Shown piece by piece: positions 15,902-21,424 of a DNA stretch of 21,424 bases. The stretch is from Flavobacteriales bacterium UBA7519. GTDB taxonomy: Bacteria > Bacteroidota > Bacteroidia > Flavobacteriales > Weeksellaceae. The notes under the pieces were generated by a model. It did no database searches. It saw only the letters and a program-made list of their open reading frames with translations, and was not told the DNA's origin. The translations under genes were made by a program, and so were the position numbers. Position 1 is the first letter of the stretch. Every line of letters begins with the position of its first letter. Location of the stretch: NCBI GenBank assembly GCA_002476905.1, contig DLND01000078.1, positions 2,047-23,470 of the forward strand, in the 5' to 3' direction.

Positions 15902-16213
15902 ATGGAAAAAGTAACACCAATCTTATATCGAAAACTCACACCAATAGAATACGGAAAAGAGTTTGACAGGATTGAGAGAGAAATAAAACAAATGGATGAT
16001 ATTGATTTTGAAATCATTATCAATACTGACATTCCTTTCTATTTTGATTTTATGGTAAATTTTCAAATACCAGTTCATCACGAATTTAAAGATTATTTCA
16101 AACCAACATTTGAAGAATTTAGAAACAAACCTATTTACGTTCAAAAATCTTATTACATTCATTATTTGAAAAATATATTTATGTTTCCAAACATAATGTT
16201 TCAAAGAAACTAA
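15902..16213 (+). CDS. Hypothetical protein (103 aa)
   Basis: Starts two bases after the TGA of the previous gene. The protein (MEKVTPILYRKLTPIEYGKEF...) is rich in Phe, Tyr, Ile and acidic residues, without a clear membrane span or known motif. The minus strand also carries an open frame of similar length here, but the tight spacing to the upstream gene supports the plus strand. It ends just before the repeats in front of higB. Confidence 0.6.
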   Translation: MEKVTPILYRKLTPIEYGKEFDRIEREIKQMDDIDFEIIINTDIPFYFDFMVNFQIPVHHEFKDYFKPTFEEFRNKPIYVQKSYYIHYLKNIFMFPNIMFQRN

Positions 16214-16214
16214 T

Positions 16215-16268
16215 TATTTCATTTTATAAAAAAATATTTCATTTTTTGAAATTTTAAATTTAACTTTG
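16215..16268 (+). promoter_or_regulatory. higBA promoter and operator region
   Basis: TATTTCATTTT occurs twice exactly, at 16215-16225 and 16235-16245, 20 bp apart (two helical turns), followed by the inverted-looking TTGAAATTTT (16246-16255). A consensus -7 box TAACTTTG lies at 16261-16268, only 4 bases before the higB ATG, so the mRNA would be almost leaderless. The repeats are the natural candidates for HigA autoregulatory binding. Confidence 0.5.
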
Positions 16269-16272
16269 CCCT

Positions 16273-16566
16273 ATGGTAATTATCTCAAAGAAGATACTGA
16301 AAGACTACGCAGAAACCCACCCGAAACACAATGCACCTTTGGAACGCTGGTATGAGATAACCGAAAATGCAGACTGGAGCAATTTTGCGGAAATGAAAAA
16401 AGACTTTAATAGCGTGGATAATGTAGGAGACAGTCTTTTTGTATTTAACATCAAAGGGAATGATTGCCGACTGATAGCACGGATATTTTTTAACGTGAGA
16501 ACCGTTTTTATCCGTTTTATCGGAACACATACAGAATACGACAAACTGAATCTAAAAGACCTGTAA
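16273..16566 (+). CDS. higB: HigB-family toxin (mRNA interferase)
   Basis: 97 aa, the normal size. Features of the HigB family (RelE superfamily) are visible in order: HPKHNAPLERWYEITENADWSNFAEMKKDF, then VFNIKGNDCRLIARI, and the C-terminal RFIGTHTEYDKL. Such toxins cut mRNA, usually on the ribosome, when the labile antitoxin is lost. The toxin gene comes first, as is characteristic of higBA. The antitoxin starts one base after this stop. In a mobile element it would stabilise inheritance. Confidence 0.93.
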   Translation: MVIISKKILKDYAETHPKHNAPLERWYEITENADWSNFAEMKKDFNSVDNVGDSLFVFNIKGNDCRLIARIFFNVRTVFIRFIGTHTEYDKLNLKDL

Positions 16567-16567
16567 A

Positions 16568-16930
16568 ATGAAAATAAAAACCGAAAAACAGTATAATAAA
16601 ACCCTTGACCTCATCAATGAGATAATGAAAAAGGGAGAGGACAATGTATCAGTAAAAGAGCTGGAAACATTGCAAACTTTGACTGATGAGGTTAAAGAAT
16701 ACGAAAACCAATATTATCAGTTCCCTGCACCGAAAACCATTATAGAAATGGTAAAAATAAAAATGTTTGAAAAGGATATGACCCAAACAGAACTATCCAA
16801 AAAAACAGATATTCCTTTGCCAAAATTGAATCAAATATTAAAAGGCAACCGAAAACCCGATTTGGATTTTCTGAAAGGGATTTATAACACTTTAAACATT
16901 CCTGCGGATTTTATTTTTAGCAGAATCTAA
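16568..16930 (+). CDS. higA: HigA-family antitoxin (HTH)
   Basis: 120 aa. The N-terminal half is helical (residues 1-50, with VKELETLQTLTDEV) and the C-terminal half (about 57-115) is an XRE-type helix-turn-helix: MFEKDMTQTELSKKTDIPLPKLNQILKGNRKP. It should bind HigB and repress the operon through the repeats at 16215-16255. It is translationally coupled to higB and is followed by a terminator at 16934-16956, making higBA a self-contained unit. Confidence 0.93.
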   Translation: MKIKTEKQYNKTLDLINEIMKKGEDNVSVKELETLQTLTDEVKEYENQYYQFPAPKTIIEMVKIKMFEKDMTQTELSKKTDIPLPKLNQILKGNRKPDLDFLKGIYNTLNIPADFIFSRI

Positions 16931-16933
16931 TAC

Positions 16934-16956
16934 AGTCGCAGAAATGCGACTTTTTT
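16934..16956 (+). terminator. Terminator of higBA
   Basis: AGTCGCA (16934-16940), loop GAAA, TGCGACT (16945-16951), then a T run to 16956: a 7-bp GC-containing stem with a stable tetraloop, four bases after the higA stop. Confidence 0.88.
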
Positions 16957-16979
16957 AATAACCGTTCAAACCTCAAACG

Positions 16980-18521
16980 ATGGAGATACCATTTTACTAT
17001 TCATTCAAAGAATTTGAAGCCAATTACTACTTTGACTTTCAAAATTGGATAAAAGAATTTCCTGATGCTACTGAAAAAGATTTTCTATTTGCATTAAAAG
17101 AATTGTATGAGCCGTTTGTAAGATGGTCAGGAAAATATCATTTTAAAGAAATAAGAAAAGAAATAAAACTAAAAAATGAGCCACAAGATTGGATGGATTC
17201 AATAGGTAAACATTTAAATACGAAACAGGAGTTAATAGATTATATTTCTTTAGAGGTTTTAACTAAAACTATTGATAGAAGATTTTCAAACTATTTTGTT
17301 TGGAATCAATTTTTTAAAGAAGATTTTAAAGATAAAACATTAGTAAAAATTCTATATGATTGTGAAATTTTGGATATTGTTTATGGAAATGAATATAAAG
17401 AAAGTATTTATGGCGAAAATGATAATTTTAAAATCAATTACAGGTCTATAAAAAACATTGAGAAATTTGTTTTTTTTAATTTAGAACGAGAAAGTAATGA
17501 TGAACTGTTTTTCTGTTTTAATGAAAAAAGATATAAAAATTTTGGTTTTTCGGTTGTGAGAATTGCAGAATGGATTGATGAAAAAATTAAAGAAAATAAA
17601 ACGTCATTAACTCAACCAATCAGTATTATCGACATTTACAAACCAGGTTTATCACAATTGTATAAAGTAGTTAGACAACAAGATAATTTTAATGGTAATA
17701 TTTATAGAAATATCGAATCCGAAAATGACAAACTTTCATCTGACCTCTCAAACGCCGAATTAAACCAACACAAAATTAATTTTAACACAGAGTTTAGATA
17801 TTTAATATCAAAGTTCAATGATTTCTTTGGCAATTTATATGACTACTTAGAGCCTAAAATTAATACTGAGAAAAGAAACTTACAAGACTATAAAGATTCA
17901 AGAGAAAACAACTTAAATTCATTAGAAATTGAGATTAAAAAAACATTTACAAATCTGAATAAGTTTTTATTACAATTAGGGATTTATAAAAGTGAGAGCA
18001 ATTTTATTAGTGCCTATCAATTGAGAGATTATTATAAAGTCAGAACGGAATTGTATAAAAAATTTATGGAAGATTATGGAATTGAAATTTACAAGACACC
18101 TTTCAAAGAGAATTTTGATAATCTAATCTCTAATATTGAAAGTTCATTAAATACGGATGAATTAAAGTTTATCAATCAATTACAAAACAATCAACCTAAT
18201 ACTATTACAACCGATGATATTGAAAATGATTTTTCTGATAGTGTTCCATTAGAGAGAATGATAATTTTGGAAAAATTGGGAATAATAAAATATATTCAAT
18301 CCTTGCAAAATGATAATAATAACGAAAAACAAACTGCTGAAATACTATCTTCTTTCACAGGTATTCCTTCTGGGACAATAGCCAAAAATTTAGGTGTAAT
18401 GTTAGGCGTAAAGAAAAACGATGCTCACAAAAACAGTCCCTATAATAATCCTAAAAACCTACAATTAGCAAATAGTAAATTCAATCAGTTTAATATTGAT
18501 TTAACTAAAATACTTCAATAA
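16980..18521 (+). CDS. Large AT-rich protein of unknown function (513 aa)
   Basis: I do not recognise the N-terminal part (about 1-240), which is aromatic-rich with FKEFEANYYFDFQNWIKEF and WNQFFKEDF. Residues about 245-350 are highly charged and likely helical or coiled. The C-terminal part (about 415-513) has PLERMIILEKLGIIKYIQS, then a helix-turn-helix-like stretch with LSSFTGIPSGTIAKNLGVM and a conserved-looking end KNSPYNNPKN. That C-terminal pattern is one I associate with uncharacterised proteins of Bacteroidetes mobile elements, distantly like RteC-type regulators, but this is impression only. The gene is isolated between the higBA terminator and a hairpin at 18530, and is clearly more AT-rich than the integrase and replication genes, suggesting acquired cargo. 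No signal peptide or membrane span. Regulator or defence/maintenance cargo are both open. Confidence 0.8.
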   Translation: MEIPFYYSFKEFEANYYFDFQNWIKEFPDATEKDFLFALKELYEPFVRWSGKYHFKEIRKEIKLKNEPQDWMDSIGKHLNTKQELIDYISLEVLTKTIDRRFSNYFVWNQFFKEDFKDKTLVKILYDCEILDIVYGNEYKESIYGENDNFKINYRSIKNIEKFVFFNLERESNDELFFCFNEKRYKNFGFSVVRIAEWIDEKIKENKTSLTQPISIIDIYKPGLSQLYKVVRQQDNFNGNIYRNIESENDKLSSDLSNAELNQHKINFNTEFRYLISKFNDFFGNLYDYLEPKINTEKRNLQDYKDSRENNLNSLEIEIKKTFTNLNKFLLQLGIYKSESNFISAYQLRDYYKVRTELYKKFMEDYGIEIYKTPFKENFDNLISNIESSLNTDELKFINQLQNNQPNTITTDDIENDFSDSVPLERMIILEKLGIIKYIQSLQNDNNNEKQTAEILSSFTGIPSGTIAKNLGVMLGVKKNDAHKNSPYNNPKNLQLANSKFNQFNIDLTKILQ

Positions 18522-18529
18522 GTTAAGAA

Positions 18530-18563
18530 ATGGGAAAAACTTTATTTCCCATCAAATTCCCAT
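18530..18563. repeat. Inverted and direct repeats ATGGGAAA / TTTCCCAT / TTCCCAT
   Basis: ATGGGAAA (18530-18537) and TTTCCCAT (18545-18552) form a perfect 8-bp stem with a 7-nt loop, nine bases after the stop of the 513-aa gene; TTCCCAT recurs at 18557-18563. There is no T tract, so it is not a classical terminator. Three copies of one 7-bp word upstream of the HTH gene look like operator sites. Confidence 0.5.
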
Positions 18564-18571
18564 TACTCTAT

Positions 18572-18604
18572 TTGTATCGTGAAACAATAAAAACCACGAT
18601 ACAA
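18572..18604. promoter_or_regulatory. 10-bp inverted repeat overlapping the start of the HTH gene
   Basis: TTGTATCGTG (18572-18581) and CACGATACAA (18595-18604) are perfect inverted copies with a 13-bp spacer; the right arm reaches the A of the ATG at 18604. It could be an operator for the HTH product (autoregulation), an excisionase or replication protein site, or an RNA hairpin that hides the start codon. Confidence 0.55.
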
Positions 18605-18882
18605 TGCAAACAATCAATTTCGTAGGTGTAGAACCTACCGCACTTATTCAGGAAATTGTAAACGAAGTTAAAAACACTTTGTTTGCTGACATTACCAAAA
18701 CATTACAGGACAACGAGCCAAAACGCTATCTCTCCGCAGACCAAGTTTGCGAACGGTTCAGCGTGACCAAACCAACCATTCACGAATGGAAGAAAAGGGG
18801 AATTTTAAAGTCGTATAAACTCGGTGCAAGAGTGTATTACAGACTGGACGAGATAGAAAATGCAATGATTATTAACGATTAA
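18604..18882 (+). CDS. Helix-turn-helix DNA-binding protein, excisionase-like
   Basis: 92 aa. The C-terminal half is a MerR/excisionase-type HTH (HTH_17 kind): RYLSADQVCERFSVTKPTIHEWKKRGILKSYKLGARVYYRLDEIE, with the typical recognition helix and the G-x-R-x-Y-Y-R wing. The N-terminal half is a short helix region (ALIQEIVNEVKNTLFADITKTL) that may dimerise. Such proteins steer integrases to excision or control transcription in Bacteroidetes elements. It overlaps an inverted repeat at its start and precedes the 135-aa gene by 11 bases. GC content is higher than in the 513-aa neighbour. Confidence 0.88.
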   Translation: MQTINFVGVEPTALIQEIVNEVKNTLFADITKTLQDNEPKRYLSADQVCERFSVTKPTIHEWKKRGILKSYKLGARVYYRLDEIENAMIIND

Positions 18883-18893
18883 TATTGATTGCA

Positions 18894-19301
18894 ATGACTA
18901 CAAAAACGTTCATTCCCGACAGTTACAAACTGACCTATACACTCGATGAGGTAAAAAAGACTTTTGCACAATTCAAACTACATTCCGCAGAAAAGGAACT
19001 TTTGCCTAACCTTATCAGACTGGAGAAAAATAACGGTTACAATTCAATTACAGGCGCAAATCTACTTTTAAGAATCCGCAACGGTAACAACTGGAGCAAA
19101 TGCACATTAACAGGATTGCGACCAACCGAAACAAAAGATTTTTACTATTCAGACTTGCCGATTAACGGCGTAAAGTCTCTATGCATTATCAAATATCTTT
19201 CTGATAGCGGAACAATAGAGATACGAGCCTGTAAACAATTCTACCCACACACACCAACAGACAGAACCCATCTGATAAAACACCTCATCCAAAATTTTTG
19301 A
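18894..19301 (+). CDS. Hypothetical element protein (135 aa)
   Basis: ATG at 18894 (MTTKTFIPDSYKLTYTLDEV), 11 bases after the HTH gene; an in-frame TTG at 18885 is less likely. The protein is soluble and basic, with LLRIRNGNNWSKCTLTGLRPTETKDFYYSDLPINGVKSL in the middle and HLIKHLIQNF at the end. I know no domain for it. Its fixed place between the HTH gene and the replication-type gene, and its likely co-transcription with the former, suggest a role in replication or copy control, which is guesswork. Confidence 0.75.
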   Translation: MTTKTFIPDSYKLTYTLDEVKKTFAQFKLHSAEKELLPNLIRLEKNNGYNSITGANLLLRIRNGNNWSKCTLTGLRPTETKDFYYSDLPINGVKSLCIIKYLSDSGTIEIRACKQFYPHTPTDRTHLIKHLIQNF

Positions 19302-19310
19302 GAACACAAA

Positions 19311-19341
19311 AAAAGGGAGTACAAAAACTGTATTCCCTTTT
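19311..19341 (+). terminator. Candidate terminator after the HTH/135-aa operon
   Basis: A 13-bp stem with one G-T pair: AAAAGGGAGTACA (19311-19323), loop AAAAC, TGTATTCCCTTTT (19329-19341). The T run forms the end of the stem instead of following it, so it may work as an A/T-flanked bidirectional terminator or as an attenuator before the replication gene. Confidence 0.6.
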
Positions 19342-19357
19342 GGTCGTTCAAACCTGA

Positions 19358-19374
19358 CAATAGGCAACCTATTG
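19358..19374. repeat. Short palindrome upstream of the replication-type gene
   Basis: CAATAGG (19358-19364), spacer CAA, CCTATTG (19368-19374): a perfect 7-bp dyad 21 bases before the ATG at 19396. A small hairpin at this place could be an operator or the nick-site hairpin of a rolling-circle origin; only the symmetry is seen. Confidence 0.4.
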
Positions 19375-19395
19375 ACATCACAAAGATAAAAATTA

Positions 19396-20709
19396 ATGCT
19401 GGATAATACGAAGTTTTTAACCTACAATCAGACCATAATAAACAGGATGCTACAACATCCTGATTTTGTCGTTTGCAGACCCAAAACAAACAATTATTTT
19501 TCATTGATGCACAAAGATTTTGGCATCAAATTGAGTTTGGATTTTCGTAAAAGTTTTGAGAATGGTGTTTTGATTGGTTACAGACATTTGGAAATTAATA
19601 CGAGTCCGCATTATCATTACAACAACTATCTACACAATGGCAATGATTTCACACCGTCAAACAGTATAAAAACGGTTATTGAAATTCTAACCTACTTAGG
19701 AATAAAACAACGAGAATACAACGAGCTGAATGTTTGTAATATCGAATTTGGTTTAAATATTATTCCTGAAACCGATATAAAAAACCTCATCAATGGACTT
19801 TATTTTTACAAAAAGACACGTTTCATAATTCCCGACCCAATTAAAAAGCCATTTTACAAAGAATCAGATACTTCCGAAGAAAAAACTATTAAGGCATACG
19901 CCAAAGGAATACAATGCCACGAAGTTTTAAATGCTCCTGAAATTGATATTGACACGTTTCGATTTGAAGTAAAACATAAAAAATCCCGCCCAACGAAAAC
20001 AATATTAAAAAAGACAAAAGTTACCGTAGATGATTTACTGAATTTGGAAACTTATAAAATATTTTCACAGGAACTCATCAACGAGTGGGAAAGAACTCTA
20101 TTAATCAATTTAGAACCTGATTTGAATGTTTTAAAATCCGATGAGGTCGAGTATATCCAAAACGCAAAAACTATTGATTTTTGGACTGAAATGATACAAC
20201 CAAAATATCGTAATAAGTTCGGACGATATAAAGAAAAATATTACTCAATTTTGCAATCAAAAAATAATTTGCACCACCTCATCAAAATGCAAATTATTGA
20301 TAAACTTTTTTCATTTAGTAGTGGTGCAATTTCCCCACAGAAAAACACGATAAATAAAAGAAAAGTACATTTTGGGAAAACACACTCTCAACTGTTAAAG
20401 TGTGAACTTGCACCACTTAATCAAAATAATAGAGTTTGTTTAGTGACTGGATTAGATATATCGATGCAGAAAAAAGTAAGTAAATTTTTGTGTATTGCAG
20501 GTCTGAAACATTACAAAGAAAATAAACCTGAAATTTATAAAGACCTTGAAAAAAGATTTTTGACCGAAAAACAAAAAGGAAAAAATCTTGACCGTCAAAT
20601 TTATTTTATTGCTCATAATATCCGAAATACCAAAACAAACAAAGAACACAATCAAAAACAATTTGAAAAAAGAAACTACAAATCCAATCAGTTACAATTC
20701 AGTTTTTAG
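19396..20709 (+). CDS. Putative replication initiator, filamentous-phage gene II/X-like
   Basis: 437 aa. Motifs follow the order seen in phage M13 gpII as I recall it: a hydrophobic strand with E67 and S70-P71 (RHLEINTSPHYH), then N-x-F (NDF), a helix IKTVIEILTYLGI, the strand N115IEFG (like RIDATFS), a KAYAKGIQ strand (165-172) and F188RFEVKHKK (like VRFEARIK). The C-terminal part has CLVTGLDISMQKK and a basic tail. A H72-Y-H74 pair might be an HUH-like metal site, but the match is by eye. If right, it nicks and restarts one strand for rolling-circle replication. Many Bacteroidetes relatives are, I believe, annotated only as hypothetical. It stands behind a hairpin and a palindrome and before a 197-aa gene. 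Alternative: an element-specific protein of other function. Confidence 0.5.
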   Translation: MLDNTKFLTYNQTIINRMLQHPDFVVCRPKTNNYFSLMHKDFGIKLSLDFRKSFENGVLIGYRHLEINTSPHYHYNNYLHNGNDFTPSNSIKTVIEILTYLGIKQREYNELNVCNIEFGLNIIPETDIKNLINGLYFYKKTRFIIPDPIKKPFYKESDTSEEKTIKAYAKGIQCHEVLNAPEIDIDTFRFEVKHKKSRPTKTILKKTKVTVDDLLNLETYKIFSQELINEWERTLLINLEPDLNVLKSDEVEYIQNAKTIDFWTEMIQPKYRNKFGRYKEKYYSILQSKNNLHHLIKMQIIDKLFSFSSGAISPQKNTINKRKVHFGKTHSQLLKCELAPLNQNNRVCLVTGLDISMQKKVSKFLCIAGLKHYKENKPEIYKDLEKRFLTEKQKGKNLDRQIYFIAHNIRNTKTNKEHNQKQFEKRNYKSNQLQFSF

Positions 20710-20737
20710 AAGTTCCTTAATAATTTAGGTTTAACAA

Positions 20738-21331
20738 ATGGCAAGATACGCAACATACCCGACAGAGATAGAAAGATTAAAAATGATTTCAATTGCAGAC
20801 TTGAAAAGAATGAAACTATTAAGACCTGATAATTTTGTAAGTACAACGATAAACTGGACGAACCGCAACACCAAAGAAAATATGGGTTCAATCTCCGTAT
20901 CTATTCACACAGGAGAAAATAACGGTTCAATTACCTTTGACTACAAGTATCAAGACACAGATAAAATAAATTACACCTCGCAACTCATTACAAGACCATC
21001 TAATTTAGGAAAGGGCAAACTATGGTTTTTTGTTTGTCCCCGAACTGGAAAAGTATGCAGAAAATTACATTTGATAAATGGCTATTTTATACACCGTTCT
21101 GCAAATCCAGGATTGATGTATGCAAAACAATTAGAATCAAAGAAAGTGAGAGGTTGGAGCAAGATGTTTGGCGCAATGCTGGAAGATGATATTTATTTAC
21201 AACTCTACAAGAAACATTTCAAATCTCATTATAAAGGAAAACCGACAAAAAGGTTTTTGAGATTATCTAAAATTATAGAACAGAGAATAAATATAAATAT
21301 TGATGATTTTACTAAATCTTTCATTCTATAA
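20738..21331 (+). CDS. Hypothetical element protein with CPxTGKxCR motif (197 aa)
   Basis: Begins 28 bases after the replication-type gene. The N-terminal part (to about residue 85) is strand-rich with SISVSIHTGENNGSITFDY. The centre holds LWFFVCPRTGKVCRKLHLINGYFIHR, with two cysteines in a C-x6-C arrangement that resembles half of a zinc ribbon, followed by a basic C-terminal region. I associate this central motif with proteins of Bacteroidetes and other mobile elements that have no assigned function. Basic charge and the Cys motif suggest nucleic-acid binding; that is inference. Confidence 0.75.
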   Translation: MARYATYPTEIERLKMISIADLKRMKLLRPDNFVSTTINWTNRNTKENMGSISVSIHTGENNGSITFDYKYQDTDKINYTSQLITRPSNLGKGKLWFFVCPRTGKVCRKLHLINGYFIHRSANPGLMYAKQLESKKVRGWSKMFGAMLEDDIYLQLYKKHFKSHYKGKPTKRFLRLSKIIEQRININIDDFTKSFIL

Positions 21332-21379
21332 AAATATCAAAAGTTAGATTAGCCTAACAAAACTTAGTTTTCAAAAAAT

Positions 21380-21424
21380 ATGAAGTTCTACACTAAAAAA
21401 AAGGGATCAAGATCAAAAGTTGGG
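21380..21424 (+). CDS. Start of a small basic protein (partial)
   Basis: ATG at 21380, 48 bases after the preceding stop, is open to the window end and reads MKFYTKKKGSRSKVG. Five of the first thirteen residues are Lys and one more is Arg. The AT-rich leader with AAAAAAT before the ATG is like that of neighbouring genes. Too short to classify; a nucleic-acid-binding protein is conceivable. Confidence 0.4.
   Translation, partial: MKFYTKKKGSRSKVG

Noticed and set aside
15923..16204. 93-aa minus-strand frame opposite the 103-aa gene
   Set aside because: Both strands are open here, but the plus gene follows its neighbour by one base and fits the operon; the minus frame is Phe/Tyr/Lys-rich as expected for a shadow.
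1..21424. CRISPR array, insertion sequence or transposase
   Set aside because: No regularly spaced direct repeats and no transposase-like protein were seen on either strand.

Overview
The window looks like chromosome of a Bacteroidota bacterium, most likely Flavobacteriia of the Chryseobacterium/Elizabethkingia kind. It is AT-rich, lacks clear Shine-Dalgarno sequences, has promoters of the Bacteroidetes type (TTTG ... TAnnTTTG, perfect at 3156-3163 and 14309-14316), and its integrase and mobile-element proteins are of flavobacterial type. This placement is inference from family resemblance; no database was consulted.

Layout. (1) 1-45 is the tail of a plus-strand gene, with a terminator at 71-91. 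(2) 101-3064, minus strand, is a one-gene type IIG restriction-modification enzyme (PD-(D/E)XK nuclease + gamma-type N6-adenine methyltransferase + specificity domain). (3) 3181-14054 is a complete Kdp high-affinity potassium uptake cluster: an NtrC-type sigma-54 response regulator, a small conserved protein, three tiny membrane peptides (the last is KdpF), KdpA, KdpB, KdpC, an outer-membrane porin, a free-standing KdpD sensor module without kinase, and a separate HAMP/PAS histidine kinase. Two points stand out. KdpA is split in two by one in-frame TAA directly followed by ATG. Regulation appears to run kinase -> sigma-54 enhancer-binding protein rather than the KdpD/KdpE pair of enterobacteria; a tandem dyad at 4537-4569 and a TTGGCA element at 4660 are candidate enhancer and promoter.

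(4) 14085-14140 is a chromosome/element junction: a strong minus-strand terminator preceded (in minus-strand sense) by about 15 nt that fit the 3' end of a tRNA gene. (5) From about 14141 to the window end is an integrated mobile element whose right end is not in view: tyrosine integrase, two small AT-rich unknown genes, a higBA toxin-antitoxin pair, a very AT-rich 513-aa unknown protein, a HTH (excisionase-like) protein, a 135-aa unknown, a 437-aa protein that resembles filamentous-phage gene II-type replication initiators, a 197-aa unknown with a CPxTGKxCR motif, and the start of a small basic protein. I read this as an integrative element (plasmid-like or ssDNA-phage-like) with maintenance (higBA), excision control (HTH) and rolling-circle-type replication. 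The replication reading rests on motif similarity only.

How the parts work together: KdpFABC pumps K+ across the inner membrane, the porin may supply outer-membrane passage, and KdpD, the kinase and the sigma-54 regulator would sense K+ shortage or turgor and switch the operon on. The element and the restriction enzyme are accessory.
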